Positions 8,711 through 17,447 of a DNA stretch of 64,000 nucleotides are shown here, piece after piece; positions within the stretch are counted from its first letter, which is position 1, and each line of letters opens with the position of its first letter. The translations under genes were made by a program, and so were the position numbers. Source of the stretch: Sphingomonas sanguinis. Lineage in GTDB: Bacteria; Pseudomonadota; Alphaproteobacteria; Sphingomonadales; Sphingomonadaceae. The DNA lies in contig NZ_LDTE01000086.1 in the NCBI RefSeq assembly GCF_001476905.1, positions 1 through 64,000 of the forward strand, given 5' to 3'. The notes beneath the pieces were generated by a model, which was not told the origin of the DNA, searched no databases, and saw only the letters and a list, made by a program, of their open reading frames with translations.

Positions 8711-9232
8711 TTACGCCGTTGCCGCGTGGACGGTCGCAACCGCCTGCATCACCGCGGCGATCCGGACCGAGGTCTGGATGATTTCGGCCGAGACGCCGGC
8801 CTTCTTCAGCACCGCCTCATGCGCATCGATGCACATGCCGCAGCCGTTGATCGCCGACACGGCGAGGCTGAACAGCTCGAAATCAACCTTGTCGATGCCC
8901 GGCGACGCGATGACGTTCATGCGCAGCTTGGCGGGCAGGTTGCGATATTCCTGGTTCCCAGCGAGATGCGTGAAGCGGTAATAGACATTGTTCATCGCCA
9001 TCACTGCCGCCGCCGCGCGCGCCGCATTGGCGGCCTCGGGCGAGAGCTTGGACGCGCATTCCGCCTCGGCGGCCTCGACCAGCGGCTTGTGACCGGTGCC
9101 GTGGGCACAGGCGAGCAGCAGGCCGTATTTGCGCTGATCGTTCAACAGCGCCTCGTTCAGCAGCGATCCGACATTCAGGCGAATGTCCTTGGCGAAGTCG
9201 GGCAGCTGCCCGGCAAATTCCTTGAGCGACAT
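8711..9232 (-). CDS. ahpD: Alkyl hydroperoxidase AhpD
   Basis: Carboxymuconolactone-decarboxylase fold protein of 173 residues that re-reduces the partner peroxiredoxin AhpC. The catalytic arrangement of mycobacterial AhpD is intact: a glutamate, then eleven residues, then CGMC, then three residues and a histidine (E-x11-C-x2-C-x3-H in FELFSLAVSAINGCGMC and IDAHE). GGAG lies about 7 bases before the ATG; the longer open frame upstream is not needed. It lies 122 bases downstream of ahpC on the same strand, so the two probably share a transcript from the oxyR-ahpC intergenic region. Confidence 0.93.
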   Translation of the reverse strand: MSLKEFAGQLPDFAKDIRLNVGSLLNEALLNDQRKYGLLLACAHGTGHKPLVEAAEAECASKLSPEAANAARAAAAVMAMNNVYYRFTHLAGNQEYRNLPAKLRMNVIASPGIDKVDFELFSLAVSAINGCGMCIDAHEAVLKKAGVSAEIIQTSVRIAAVMQAVATVHAATA

Positions 9233-9354
9233 AGAAGGGCTCCAGATAAACGACGCCCCAGTCCGGGCCGCCGATCGCATGGGGATCGGCAACCCTCGCC
9301 GGGGCGTCGGGAATAGAGGTCCGGGGGACGGCAACGCCCCCCGGACGGACGGGA

Positions 9355-9900
9355 TTATTCGGCCGCGAGCTGGAGGACGTCGTCGCCCTTGTTCCAGTTG
9401 CACGGGCACAGCTCGTCGGTCTGCAGCGCGTCGAGAACGCGCAGGGTTTCCTGCGGGTTACGTCCGACGTTCAGGCCGTTGATCGTGACGTGCTGGATGA
9501 CATTGTCGGGATCGATGATGAAGGTCGCGCGGTAGGCGACATGCTCATTCTTGTCGACGATGCCCAGCGCATCGGCCAGGACGCGGCCATTGTCCGCGAT
9601 CCAGGGGAAGTCGGCCGCGGCAAGATCGGGGTCCGACTTGCGCCATGCCAGATGGACGTGCGCGGTGTCGGTCGACGCGCCGATCAGCACGGCGTCACGA
9701 TCGGCGAAATCGTCCTTCAGCTGCGCATAGCCGACGATCTCGGTCGGGCAGACGAAAGTGAAATCCTTCGGCCAGTAGAACAGGACCTTCCACTTGCCCT
9801 CATAGGAGGTGTCGCTGATCGTCTCGCCGGCGGGCAGCGCGTTGGTGCCCTGCTGGACGGGCACGGTGAATGCGGGGAGCTTGTCTCCAACGGTCAACAT
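9355..9900 (-). CDS. ahpC: Peroxiredoxin AhpC (AhpD-dependent type)
   Basis: A 2-Cys-type peroxiredoxin of 181 residues that reduces H2O2, organic hydroperoxides and peroxynitrite. The peroxidatic cysteine is C51 in FTFVCPTE. C165 and C167 (LCPCNW) near the C-terminus match the three-cysteine pattern of mycobacterial AhpC, which is reduced by AhpD rather than AhpF. GGAGG precedes the ATG at 9900 with 8-base spacing; an upstream in-frame ATG at 9942 is less likely. It is divergent from oxyR, the classical arrangement for OxyR control. Confidence 0.94.
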   Translation of the reverse strand: MLTVGDKLPAFTVPVQQGTNALPAGETISDTSYEGKWKVLFYWPKDFTFVCPTEIVGYAQLKDDFADRDAVLIGASTDTAHVHLAWRKSDPDLAAADFPWIADNGRVLADALGIVDKNEHVAYRATFIIDPDNVIQHVTINGLNVGRNPQETLRVLDALQTDELCPCNWNKGDDVLQLAAE

Positions 9901-10010
9901 GGCAATAGCCTCCATTTCTTCAAAAAATTCGGCTTCAGCCATCCTCTCGAACGATCGGCGGTGGTCCGCCTGTATTCGTTGCCGCGACAGATATGGGGAC
10001 TGGCGCGATC

Positions 10011-10047
10011 AATCCAACAAGCTATTTGTCAGATCGCAATCGACTGA
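10011..10047. promoter_or_regulatory. Candidate OxyR binding site between ahpC and oxyR
   Basis: Four tetramers occur with exact 7-base gaps, as in the OxyR contact pattern ATAG-n7-CTAT-n7-ATAG-n7-CTAT: AATC at 10011, CTAT at 10022, ATCG at 10033 and CTGA at 10044. The second and third match well (4/4 and 3/4); the outer two match poorly. The placement, just before the oxyR start and upstream of divergent ahpC, fits. This is a motif resemblance only. Confidence 0.3.
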
Positions 10048-10055
10048 GACGATCA

Positions 10056-10958
10056 ATGGCCGCGACCTACCTACCGACGTTGAAACAGCTGCAATATCTC
10101 GTGGCGCTGCAGGACCATGGCCATTTCGGCCGGGCGGCGGATGCATGTTTCGTCACCCAGTCGACCCTGTCGGCGGGTCTGCGCGAGCTGGAGACGCTGA
10201 TCGGCGTAACGTTGGTCGAGCGGACGCGGCGCGTGGTGCGCTTCACGCCGCTGGGCGAACGGATCGCCGACAAGGCGCGGCGTGTTCTGCGCGAGGCGGA
10301 CGAGCTGGGCGACATGGCCCGCGCGGCCGGGCGCCCCTTGTCGGGTGAGATGCGCATGTCGGTCATCCCGACGATCGCGCCCTTCATGCTGCCCCGCATC
10401 CTGCCGCGCCTGCGTCGCGACTATCCTGACCTGAAACTGTTCCTGCGTGAGGAGCCGAGCGGTCCGGCGTGCGAGCGTCTGCACAATGGCCGCACTGACT
10501 GCGTGCTGCTCGCCTTGCCCTTCGCCTGCGGAGAGGTGACGGCCGAGCCGCTGTTCGACGACCGACTGTTCGTTGCCTTCCCCACGGACGACGATAATGC
10601 GCCGCCCGCCGCCATTCCGGCCGCCGCGATCGACGAGAATCGGCTGCTGCTGCTGGAGGACGGGCATTGCCTAAAGGATCACGCGCTCGCCGCCTGCAAC
10701 CGGCCCGAACTACGTGCCGAGGCGACGATGCTGGGCACCTCGCTCCACACGATCGTCCAGATGGTCGACAACGGCCTCGGCATGACGATGCTGCCCGAGA
10801 TGGCACTGAAGTCGGGCATTTTAGACAATACCAACATCACCGCCCGGCCGCTCGACGCGGAAAATGCGGTGCGCAAGATCGCGCTCGTCTGGCGGCGCGC
10901 CAGCCCGCGCGAAAAGGACTTCCGCCTGCTCGCTCAGGTGTTCGCCGAAGCGGCCTGA
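10056..10958 (+). CDS. oxyR: Hydrogen peroxide-responsive LysR regulator OxyR
   Basis: LysR-type regulator of 300 residues. The N-terminal winged helix spans about residues 6-65 (LKQLQYLVAL through QSTLSAGLRELE). The redox pair is visible at C205 and C214 in EDGHCLKDHALAAC, with the same 9-residue spacing as C199/C208 of E. coli OxyR, so this is OxyR and not a generic LysR protein. Disulfide formation upon peroxide should switch on ahpC-ahpD. ATG 10056 is chosen because the DNA-binding domain starts immediately after it; an in-frame ATG at 9993 would add 21 residues with no homology. Confidence 0.93.
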   Translation: MAATYLPTLKQLQYLVALQDHGHFGRAADACFVTQSTLSAGLRELETLIGVTLVERTRRVVRFTPLGERIADKARRVLREADELGDMARAAGRPLSGEMRMSVIPTIAPFMLPRILPRLRRDYPDLKLFLREEPSGPACERLHNGRTDCVLLALPFACGEVTAEPLFDDRLFVAFPTDDDNAPPAAIPAAAIDENRLLLLEDGHCLKDHALAACNRPELRAEATMLGTSLHTIVQMVDNGLGMTMLPEMALKSGILDNTNITARPLDAENAVRKIALVWRRASPREKDFRLLAQVFAEAA

Positions 10959-10989
10959 GCGCCCCAGCCATCCGAAGGAGATTTCGCCC

Positions 10990-11610
10990 ATGACCCTCAA
11001 TGCACGGCACACCATCGTTCTGTTGCCGATCATCGCCCTGGTCAGCCTTGGCGGCTGCGCGGGCGGGCGGGATAAGCGCGAGGCGCCTGCCACGCCCTCT
11101 GTCACGGCGCCCGTGGAAGCCCCCATGCCTACGCCGACTGACCAGCCCATGGCCCCGACCCGGACCATCCTGGACAATGCGGCGGCCACCGGATCGCTGT
11201 CGTCCTTCGTGGCGGCGGTGCGCGCGGCGGGCCTCGCCACCACGCTGGCAAGCCCCGGTCCCTACACGGTATTCGCGCCGTCGAACGAAGCCTTTGGTCG
11301 CCTGGCTCCCGGCGTGCTCGACCAGTTGCTGCAACCCGCCAACCGCGAATCGCTGGTGCGGGTGATCCGTTTCCATATGGTGCCGGGCACGATCGGCGTC
11401 GCGGAACTCCAGCGGCGGATCGCGGCGGGCAACGGCACCGCGACCCTGATGACCGTGCAGGGCGAGCCTCTGACCGTCACCATGACCCAGTCGGTCATCA
11501 CCCTGACCGATGCCAGCGGCAACAAGAGCTATGTCGAGGCGGGCGATATGGCCCAGGCGAACGGCGTGATTCACATCGTCAATGGTGTCTTGGTGCCAAA
11601 ACTCGATTAA
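10990..11610 (+). CDS. Fasciclin-domain lipoprotein
   Basis: A 206-residue protein with a lipoprotein signal (LGGC, lipidated cysteine at residue 23) and one fasciclin (FAS1) domain from about residue 60 to the end. Its conserved H1 motif reads YTVFAPSNEAF and the H2 motif IHIVNGVLVP. FAS1 domains mediate adhesion or surface interactions; the exact role here is unknown. AAGGAG lies 8 bases before the ATG. It is 31 bases after oxyR and followed by a second FAS1 gene, so it may be co-transcribed with oxyR. Confidence 0.88.
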   Translation: MTLNARHTIVLLPIIALVSLGGCAGGRDKREAPATPSVTAPVEAPMPTPTDQPMAPTRTILDNAAATGSLSSFVAAVRAAGLATTLASPGPYTVFAPSNEAFGRLAPGVLDQLLQPANRESLVRVIRFHMVPGTIGVAELQRRIAAGNGTATLMTVQGEPLTVTMTQSVITLTDASGNKSYVEAGDMAQANGVIHIVNGVLVPKLD

Positions 11611-11623
11611 GTGCGTTACTCCC

Positions 11624-11663
11624 GGCAGGACGGCCGTTTCGGTTGCCGAACGGCTGGCCTGCC
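11624..11663 (+). terminator. Long hairpin between the two fasciclin genes
   Basis: GGCAGG at 11624-11629 pairs with CCTGCC at 11658-11663. The interior GCCGTTTCGG pairs with CCGAACGGC around a TTG loop, with one bulged T. There is no T-run, so this is a weak terminator, an attenuator or an mRNA-processing structure that would let the two fasciclin genes be expressed unequally. Confidence 0.35.
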
Positions 11664-11723
11664 CTTCCACCTGCGGCGCGACGCGACCTCGCTCCGCCGC
11701 CCGAAGAACGGGAGTATGCTTTC

Positions 11724-12335
11724 ATGCTGAAGACCCTTGCTATCCTCGCGACCGCCACCGCCCTGACCAGCGCCGGTGCGGCGGTTGCCCAGACCACCAC
11801 GGCGCCGGCGGCTCCGGCCCAGACGATGCCCGCCCCCGCCACAACGCCCGCCGCTCCGGCGACCGCGACGCCCGCCGCGACCGGCAATGTCGTCCAGATT
11901 CTCGCCGCGACCCCGGATCGCAGCACGCTGGCCAAGCTGGTGACGACTGCCGGTCTGGATACCGATCTGGCGGGCCCTGGCCCGTTCACTGTCTTTGCCC
12001 CTAGCAACGAGGCGTTCAGCCGCATGCCTGCGGGCGCGCTCGACAATCTGAGCAAGCCGGCGAACAAGCCGGTGCTGGCGACGATCCTGAAATACCATGT
12101 CGTCTCGGGCAAGCTGACCGCCGAGCAGCTGAAGGCGCAGATCGCGGCGGGCAATGGCACCGCAACGCTGACCACGCTGGCGGGCCAGCCGCTGACCGCG
12201 CAGCTGGGCCCGAACGGCAATATCATGCTGACCGACGTCAACGGTCAAAAGGCCTATGTCGACAAGGCCGATGTGGATGCGACCAATGGCGTCGTCCACC
12301 TGACCAACGGCATCAACGTGCCCAAGATCGGCTGA
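11724..12335 (+). CDS. Secreted fasciclin-domain protein
   Basis: A 203-residue paralogue of the preceding gene. It has a cleavable signal peptide (AVA|Q at about residue 22) instead of a lipobox, an A/P/T-rich linker to about residue 60, and one FAS1 domain with H1 motif FTVFAPSNEAF and H2 motif VHLTNGINVP. One product would therefore be membrane-anchored and the other soluble in the periplasm or exported. A GGGAG stretch precedes the ATG, and a strong terminator follows. Confidence 0.88.
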   Translation: MLKTLAILATATALTSAGAAVAQTTTAPAAPAQTMPAPATTPAAPATATPAATGNVVQILAATPDRSTLAKLVTTAGLDTDLAGPGPFTVFAPSNEAFSRMPAGALDNLSKPANKPVLATILKYHVVSGKLTAEQLKAQIAAGNGTATLTTLAGQPLTAQLGPNGNIMLTDVNGQKAYVDKADVDATNGVVHLTNGINVPKIG

Positions 12336-12360
12336 TCGGTCCCACAGGATCGAACTGGGA

Positions 12361-12390
12361 AAGGCGGGGCTTCGGCTCCGCCTTTTTTAT
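12361..12390 (+). terminator. Rho-independent terminator after the fasciclin pair
   Basis: A 10-bp stem (12361-12370 with 12375-12384, one G-T pair) with a UUCG tetraloop is followed by a run of six T at 12383-12388. The T-run overlaps the stop codon of convergent moaE. Confidence 0.9.
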
Positions 12391-12836
12391 AGTGCCTGGG
12401 TGTTCCAGCGCTCGGCCGCCGCCGTGTCGCTCTCCCGCGCTTCGACCCAGCGGGCCTCTTCGCCCCGCGTCTCGCGCTTCCAGAACGGAGCATCGGTCTT
12501 CAACCGGTCGATCAGATAGGCACAGGCGTCCAGTGCATCGCGGCGATGCGGCGCGGCGGTCAGGACCAGGACGATACGCTCTCCCGGCCGCATCGGGCCG
12601 ACCCGGTGGACGATCGTCGCCGCCTGAAGCGACCAGCGTTCGGTCGCCAGGCGGGCGATGCGGTCGAGCGCCGCCTCGGTCGCGCCGGGATAATGTTCCA
12701 GCTCCAGCTGGTCGACGCCGTCATCCGCGCGCACCAGGCCGCAAAAGCTCGCCACCGCGCCGACATCGCCGGTCTCGACCCGCTCCGTCTCGCCCGCCAG
12801 ATCGATGGCGTCGCGCGATACCAGAATGCGGATCAT
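12387..12836 (-). CDS. moaE: Molybdopterin synthase catalytic subunit MoaE
   Basis: Catalytic subunit that converts precursor Z (cPMP) to molybdopterin with sulfur delivered by MoaD. At 149 residues it has the family signatures GAVASFCGLVR near residue 26, LELEHYPG, the RPGERIVLV stretch and the catalytic-lysine motif DAPFWKRE near residue 118-122. Its start overlaps the moaD stop by 4 bases, so the two subunits are made together. No moaA, moaC or moeA is present nearby. Confidence 0.95.
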   Translation of the reverse strand: MIRILVSRDAIDLAGETERVETGDVGAVASFCGLVRADDGVDQLELEHYPGATEAALDRIARLATERWSLQAATIVHRVGPMRPGERIVLVLTAAPHRRDALDACAYLIDRLKTDAPFWKRETRGEEARWVEARESDTAAAERWNTQAL

Positions 12837-13090
12837 CCGCCGGTCACCGGCGGGAAGATCGCCACCTCACGCGCGCCGAAAATCGACGCCTCGGGCCCGA
12901 CGAAATTCTGGTCAACCGCCGCGCGCAACCGCTCGGGCTCGGCCATCGCCTCGGCATAGCCGCCGCCCCGAGCCGCCAGCCAAAGGACCAGCTGCGCCAC
13001 CGTCGTGACCTCCGGGGGAAGCGTGACCGACTCCTCGGCCTGCCCGATCCGTTCCCGAACCCAGGCGAAATACAGGATCGTCAGCGTCAT
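12833..13090 (-). CDS. moaD: Molybdopterin synthase sulfur carrier MoaD
   Basis: An 85-residue ubiquitin-fold protein ending in the required Gly-Gly (FPPVTGG). The C-terminal glycine is thiocarboxylated and inserts into the MoaE active site. The N-terminal strand MTLTILYFAWVRERIG is typical. Its start shares one base with the pgsA stop (TGATG), and its end overlaps moaE. Confidence 0.94.
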   Translation of the reverse strand: MTLTILYFAWVRERIGQAEESVTLPPEVTTVAQLVLWLAARGGGYAEAMAEPERLRAAVDQNFVGPEASIFGAREVAIFPPVTGG

Positions 13091-13644
13091 CAGCTATCCA
13101 TATGCTTGAGGCCGACGCGCAGATAATCCCAGCCCGTGACGATGGTCAGCACCGCCGCACCCCACAGGGCCGCCAGCGCCGCGATGTGCAACCACGGCCA
13201 GCCCGGCAATGCTCCGCCCAGGATCAGGCCGCCGAGCGCGACGAGCTGCAGCGTCGTCTTCCACTTGGCGAGCCGCGAGACGGGGACCGACACTTGGAGC
13301 TGCGCCAGGAACTCGCGCAGGCCCGACACGGCAATCTCGCGCAGCAGGATGACGAGCCCTGCGACTACGCTCCACCCGCTCAGCACTTGGACCGCGACCA
13401 GCACCAGGATGACCGAGGCCACCATGATCTTGTCCGCGATCGGGTCGAGAAAGACGCCCAGCTTCGACACCGCGCCCTGCGCCCGCGCCAGATAGCCATC
13501 GAAATAATCGGTGATGCCCATCAGGCAGTAGAGGACAAAGGCGATGCCATAGCCCAGCGCCCAGTCGGGCTGCCACAACAGCCCCGCGAGCAGCGGCACG
13601 GCCAGGATTCGCGAAAGCGTCAACAGATTGGGCAGCGTCAGCAT
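13090..13644 (-). CDS. pgsA: CDP-diacylglycerol-glycerol-3-phosphate 3-phosphatidyltransferase
   Basis: Integral membrane enzyme that makes phosphatidylglycerophosphate, the committed step to phosphatidylglycerol and cardiolipin. The 184-residue protein has the full CDP-alcohol phosphotransferase signature D-G-x2-A-R-x8-G-x3-D-x3-D in FDGYLARAQGAVSKLGVFLD followed by PIAD, and four or five membrane segments. The start at 13644 (MLTLPNLLTLSR) matches the family N-terminus; the open frame extends 11 codons further up. It heads a pgsA-moaD-moaE operon with overlapping reading frames. Confidence 0.95.
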   Translation of the reverse strand: MLTLPNLLTLSRILAVPLLAGLLWQPDWALGYGIAFVLYCLMGITDYFDGYLARAQGAVSKLGVFLDPIADKIMVASVILVLVAVQVLSGWSVVAGLVILLREIAVSGLREFLAQLQVSVPVSRLAKWKTTLQLVALGGLILGGALPGWPWLHIAALAALWGAAVLTIVTGWDYLRVGLKHMDS

Positions 13645-13758
13645 GACGCCTTCTAACCGCTCCCTCGCGCATGACAAACCGCTTTAACCGGTTGGCGATG
13701 CGCCACCGCATGGTTATGTTGGCGTCATCCTGTTGCCACGATCGGGCCATTTTTCGTT

Positions 13759-15069
13759 ATGCTCAATGCCCTCGGGCTTCTCAAGCGGCGCCGGTTCCTG
13801 CCGCTGTTCACCACCCAGTTCCTTGGCGCGTTCAACGACAATCTGTTCAAGACGTCGATGGTGTTGTTCGCCACCTATGCGATCTTCAACGACGCCCATG
13901 CGGAGGCGAACTTCAACGCGTTGGCGACCGGCCTGTCGATCGTGCCGTTCGTCCTGCTGTCGGCCTTGTCGGGACAGCTGGCGGACAGCCATGACAAGGC
14001 GCGGATCATCCGCATCGTGAAGACGGCCGAGATCGGCATCATGATCGTCGGAGCCCTTGGCCTGATGATCGCCAAGGCTGGCTATATCAATTTGGGCCTG
14101 GGCCTGATGCTGGGCACCGTGCTGGCGCTGGGCGTTCATTCGACCTTTTTCGGGCCGATCAAATACGCGATCCTGCCCCAGCATCTGCAGCCCGACGATA
14201 TCCTGGGCGGCACCGGCCTGGTCGAGGCGGGGACCTATCTCGCCATCCTGCTGGGAACGGTCGTCGCAGGCTGGGTGCCGATCGAGGTCGCGGCCGGGGG
14301 CGTTCTGGTCGTCGCGATATTGGGCTGGTTCACTGCGCGGCAGGTGCCTCCCGCCCCGCGCGAGGGGCCGCCGCTCAAGCTGAACTTCAATCCCTTCACC
14401 GCCTCCTGGCGGCTGATCGCGGCGACGCTGCATATCCGGAGGCTGTTCTTGGCCATCGTCGCGATCAGCTTTTTCTGGACGATCGGGTCGGTCCTGATCA
14501 TCGTCTTCCCGCCGCTGGTGAAGAACGTGCTGACGGCCGACAAGGAAGTCGCCAGCCTGGCCATCGCGATCTTCTCGATCGGCGTGGCGATCGGATCGGT
14601 GGTCATCAACACGATGCTGAAGGGTGAGATTTCGGCGCGCTATTCGCCGGTCTCGGTCATCGCGATGGGCGCCTTCGTCGTCCTGTTCTCGATCCTCTGT
14701 CGCAACTGGACCCCGGCCCCCGATGGCGGCCTGTACAGCTGGCAGGCCTTTCTGGCGGAGCCGCGCGCGATCGGCATCCTGGCGACGCTACTCGCCATCG
14801 CGACGACCGGGGGCATGTTCGTCGTGCCGCTCTACGCCTTTCTGACCACCACGGTGGAAAAGGACCAGACGGCGCGGACCGTGGCGGCCAACAACATCGT
14901 GAACTGCTTTGCGATGACCATCGGGTCTGCCGCCGTATTGGGGATCAGCGCGGCGGGCGTCACGCCGGAGGACATGCTGTTTCTCGTCGCGGGCATGTGC
15001 CTGGTCTCGGCCTGGCTAGCGCTTCGCCTGCACCGGGCCTGCGACGACGGCTGCGTCAGGCCCGCCTGA
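13759..15069 (+). CDS. MFS transporter, LplT-like lysophospholipid transporter
   Basis: A 436-residue major-facilitator protein with about 12 membrane segments. The N-terminus FLPLFTTQFLGAFNDNLFK and the motif LSGQLADSHDKARIIR are typical of the LplT branch, which flips lysophospholipids inward for re-acylation and is often fused to Aas acyltransferase domains. No acyltransferase is fused here. It is divergent from pgsA with 114 bases between them, giving two membrane-lipid genes side by side. The substrate is inferred from family resemblance. Confidence 0.8.
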   Translation: MLNALGLLKRRRFLPLFTTQFLGAFNDNLFKTSMVLFATYAIFNDAHAEANFNALATGLSIVPFVLLSALSGQLADSHDKARIIRIVKTAEIGIMIVGALGLMIAKAGYINLGLGLMLGTVLALGVHSTFFGPIKYAILPQHLQPDDILGGTGLVEAGTYLAILLGTVVAGWVPIEVAAGGVLVVAILGWFTARQVPPAPREGPPLKLNFNPFTASWRLIAATLHIRRLFLAIVAISFFWTIGSVLIIVFPPLVKNVLTADKEVASLAIAIFSIGVAIGSVVINTMLKGEISARYSPVSVIAMGAFVVLFSILCRNWTPAPDGGLYSWQAFLAEPRAIGILATLLAIATTGGMFVVPLYAFLTTTVEKDQTARTVAANNIVNCFAMTIGSAAVLGISAAGVTPEDMLFLVAGMCLVSAWLALRLHRACDDGCVRPA

Positions 15070-15087
15070 CCGGCCGGGCGCGACCGG

Positions 15088-15255
15088 TCAGAACAGGAAG
15101 CTGTAGATACAGACGAAGAAGGCGGTGAAGCTGAGGACGAACAGGCGCAGGTCCTGGTCGTCGTCCCGGCGGCTGCGCGTCGGCGCAGGGGGCGGGAGCG
15201 AGCGCCGGAAAGGGTGGCGGGCGGCTTCGTTGGTCAGGATGAGGCGACGTCGCAT
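15088..15255 (-). CDS. Small tail-anchored membrane protein (55 residues)
   Basis: A short open frame with a basic N-terminus (MRRRLILTNEAARHPFRRS), a proline/arginine-rich middle, an acidic DDDQD patch and one C-terminal hydrophobic helix (LRLFVLSFTAFFVCIYSFLF) that ends the protein. Codon choice is strongly GC-ending like its neighbours, and the organised charge and hydrophobic pattern argues for a real gene. There is no strong ribosome site. It converges on the LplT-like gene with 18 bases between. I do not know a family; an inner-membrane tail-anchored small protein is the best description. Confidence 0.55.
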   Translation of the reverse strand: MRRRLILTNEAARHPFRRSLPPPAPTRSRRDDDQDLRLFVLSFTAFFVCIYSFLF

Positions 15256-15315
15256 GGCGTCGTGTTAACGGATCATTTACTATTTCGGCTCGGGTGAATT
15301 GCCGCGCCACCTGTA

Positions 15316-15342
15316 CCCGCTGCCCCGTTTAGGGACAGCGGG
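15316..15342 (-). terminator. Hairpin just after actP
   Basis: An 11-position stem (15316-15326 with 15332-15342, one mismatch) closes a GTTTA loop, nine bases past the actP stop on the minus strand. It lacks a T-run, so it may stabilise the 3' end rather than terminate on its own. Confidence 0.4.
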
Positions 15343-15350
15343 CCAAGCAC

Positions 15351-17054
15351 TCAATGGTCGTGGGCGGAGGCCGCGCCGATACCGGTTTCGGACCGCACAC
15401 GCTGCGCCGGATAGCCAGCCTTGTCGACCGCCGCACGGCCGCTGCTGTCGGTGATCGACACCAGCCAGATGGTCAGGAAAGCCAGCGGCATCGAGAAGAT
15501 GGTCGGCGATCCATACGGAAAGATCGGCGCGGCATGGCCCAACACGGTCACCCAGATGGCGGGCGACAGGATCGTCAGGACCAGCGCGGTCAGCAACCCG
15601 ACCAAGCCGCCCGCGACCACGCCCCGTGTCGTACAACCCGACCAGAGCAGCGACAGGAACAGCACCGGGAAGTTTGCCGACGCCGCCAGCGCGAAGGCCA
15701 GGCTGACCATGAAGGCGACGTTCTGCTTCTCGAACAAAATGCCGAGCAGGATCGCGACGACGGCGAGCACCAGCACCGTGATCCGCGACACCTTCAGTTC
15801 GGACGCGGAGTCCGCTTTCCCCTTCTTGATGACCGTCGCATAGAGATCATGGCTCACCGCTGAGGCACCGGACAGGGTTAGCCCCGCCACCACCGCCAAA
15901 ATGGTCGCAAAAGCCACGGCCGAGATGAAGCCCAGGAACAGGTTGCCGCCGACCGCCTGCGCCAGATGGATCGCCGCCATGTTGCTGCCGCCCCGAAGCG
16001 CCCCGTCAGCGTCGAGGAAACCAGGATCGGTGGCCACCAGCACGATCGCCCCGAACCCAATGACGAAGGTCAGGATATAGAAATAGCCGATCCAGCCCGT
16101 CGCCCACAGCACCGAGCTGCGCGCCGCCTTGGCATTGGGCACGGTGAAGAAGCGCATCAGGATATGCGGCAGGCCGGCCGTGCCAAACATCAGCGCGGCC
16201 CCGATCGAGATCGCGGACACCGGGTCCTTGATGAACCCGCCCGGCCCCATGATCCCGCGCCCCTTGGCAACGGCTTCGTCGGGCCCAGCTCCGGCCAGGG
16301 CGGCAAGCGCCGTCTTCACGTCGACCGCCCGAGCGAACAGCGCCTCGGGGCTGAAATCGAAACGCGCCAGCACCGCGATCGCCATGAAGCTGGCGGCACC
16401 GAGCAGCATCATCGCCTTGACGATCTGGACCCAGGTGGTCGCCGTCATGCCGCCGAACAGGACGTACATCGTCATCAGCACGCCGACGATGATCACCGCA
16501 TAGCCATAGGGCAGGCCGAAGAGCAGCCGGATCAGCTGCCCAGCCCCCACCATCTGCGCGATCAGGTAGAACAGGACGACCAGCAGCGTCGAACAGGCCG
16601 CGACCATCCGCACCGGCGTCTGCGCGAAGCGGAACGAGGCGACATCGGCGAAGGTGAAACGCCCCAGATTGCGCAATCGCTCGGCCATCAGGAACAATAG
16701 AATCGGCCAGCCGACGAGGAAGCCGATCGAATAGATCAGCCCGTCATAGCCATCGGCATAGATTTGCGCGGAGATGCCCAGGAACGACGCCGCCGACATG
16801 AAATCCCCGGCAATCGCCAGACCGTTCTGAAAGCCGGTGATGCCGCCGCCCGCCGTGTAGAAGTCCGAGGCCGTCCGCGTCCGCCTTGCCGCCCAGCGGG
16901 TGATGGCGAGCGTCAGGGCGACGAAGGCGGCGAACATGCCGATCGCGGTCCAGTTCGTCGCCTGCTGCACCGCCGGACCGATGGCATGGGCCTGCGCCGC
17001 GGTCGGCAGCAACAGAGCGAGCGGCGCACCGAGCGCCAGACACCACGCCCTCAT
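15351..17054 (-). CDS. actP: Cation/acetate symporter ActP
   Basis: Sodium:solute symporter family protein of 567 residues with a leader-like N-terminus (cleavage near AQA) and 13 or so membrane segments. Diagnostic stretches include [34 protein letters not shown] and [19 protein letters not shown], as in ActP. It imports acetate and possibly other short monocarboxylates. The DUF485 gene ends inside its start region (4-base overlap), the standard yjcH-actP pairing. The two-component genes upstream on the same strand probably govern this or the adjacent dctA. Confidence 0.93.
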   Translation of the reverse strand: MRAWCLALGAPLALLLPTAAQAHAIGPAVQQATNWTAIGMFAAFVALTLAITRWAARRTRTASDFYTAGGGITGFQNGLAIAGDFMSAASFLGISAQIYADGYDGLIYSIGFLVGWPILLFLMAERLRNLGRFTFADVASFRFAQTPVRMVAACSTLLVVLFYLIAQMVGAGQLIRLLFGLPYGYAVIIVGVLMTMYVLFGGMTATTWVQIVKAMMLLGAASFMAIAVLARFDFSPEALFARAVDVKTALAALAGAGPDEAVAKGRGIMGPGGFIKDPVSAISIGAALMFGTAGLPHILMRFFTVPNAKAARSSVLWATGWIGYFYILTFVIGFGAIVLVATDPGFLDADGALRGGSNMAAIHLAQAVGGNLFLGFISAVAFATILAVVAGLTLSGASAVSHDLYATVIKKGKADSASELKVSRITVLVLAVVAILLGILFEKQNVAFMVSLAFALAASANFPVLFLSLLWSGCTTRGVVAGGLVGLLTALVLTILSPAIWVTVLGHAAPIFPYGSPTIFSMPLAFLTIWLVSITDSSGRAAVDKAGYPAQRVRSETGIGAASAHDH

Positions 17055-17356
17055 GCGCCATATTCCGCACGAAGCGCGTCGATCACCGGATCGAAGTCGC
17101 GATTGGCCCGCCAGACATATAGTCCGGTCAGCACGATCGCCAGGCCGATGACGCCCAGCCCGACCGGAATGCCCCAGCTGGTCGCGCCGCCGCTGACCGA
17201 GCGGGCCAGCAACGCCTTGTCGAACGCAATGGTCAGGACGAAGCCGAAATAGACGATCAGCATGATCACCGTCAGGATCGTGGTAAAGCGCCCTCGCCTG
17301 CGCACCAGCGCGACATAGCGCGGATCGCGCGCCAGACGGTCTGCGGCCTCCTCCAT
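17051..17356 (-). CDS. yjcH: DUF485 membrane protein (YjcH family)
   Basis: A 101-residue protein with two membrane helices. The cytoplasmic N-terminal motif [17 protein letters not shown] precedes the first helix, and a short acidic/basic tail follows the second. This is the usual small partner encoded directly before ActP; its biochemical role is not established. It overlaps the actP start by 4 bases. GGAG lies upstream of the ATG. Confidence 0.9.
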   Translation of the reverse strand: MEEAADRLARDPRYVALVRRRGRFTTILTVIMLIVYFGFVLTIAFDKALLARSVSGGATSWGIPVGLGVIGLAIVLTGLYVWRANRDFDPVIDALRAEYGA

Positions 17357-17447
17357 GGCATTCTCCTAAACCCCCGCGCCGATGGTCGGCGTCGTGGCGG
17401 TCATGCTCCCCCGCCCCCGTTCCGCCGTCAAGCGGAATGGTCAGGGT

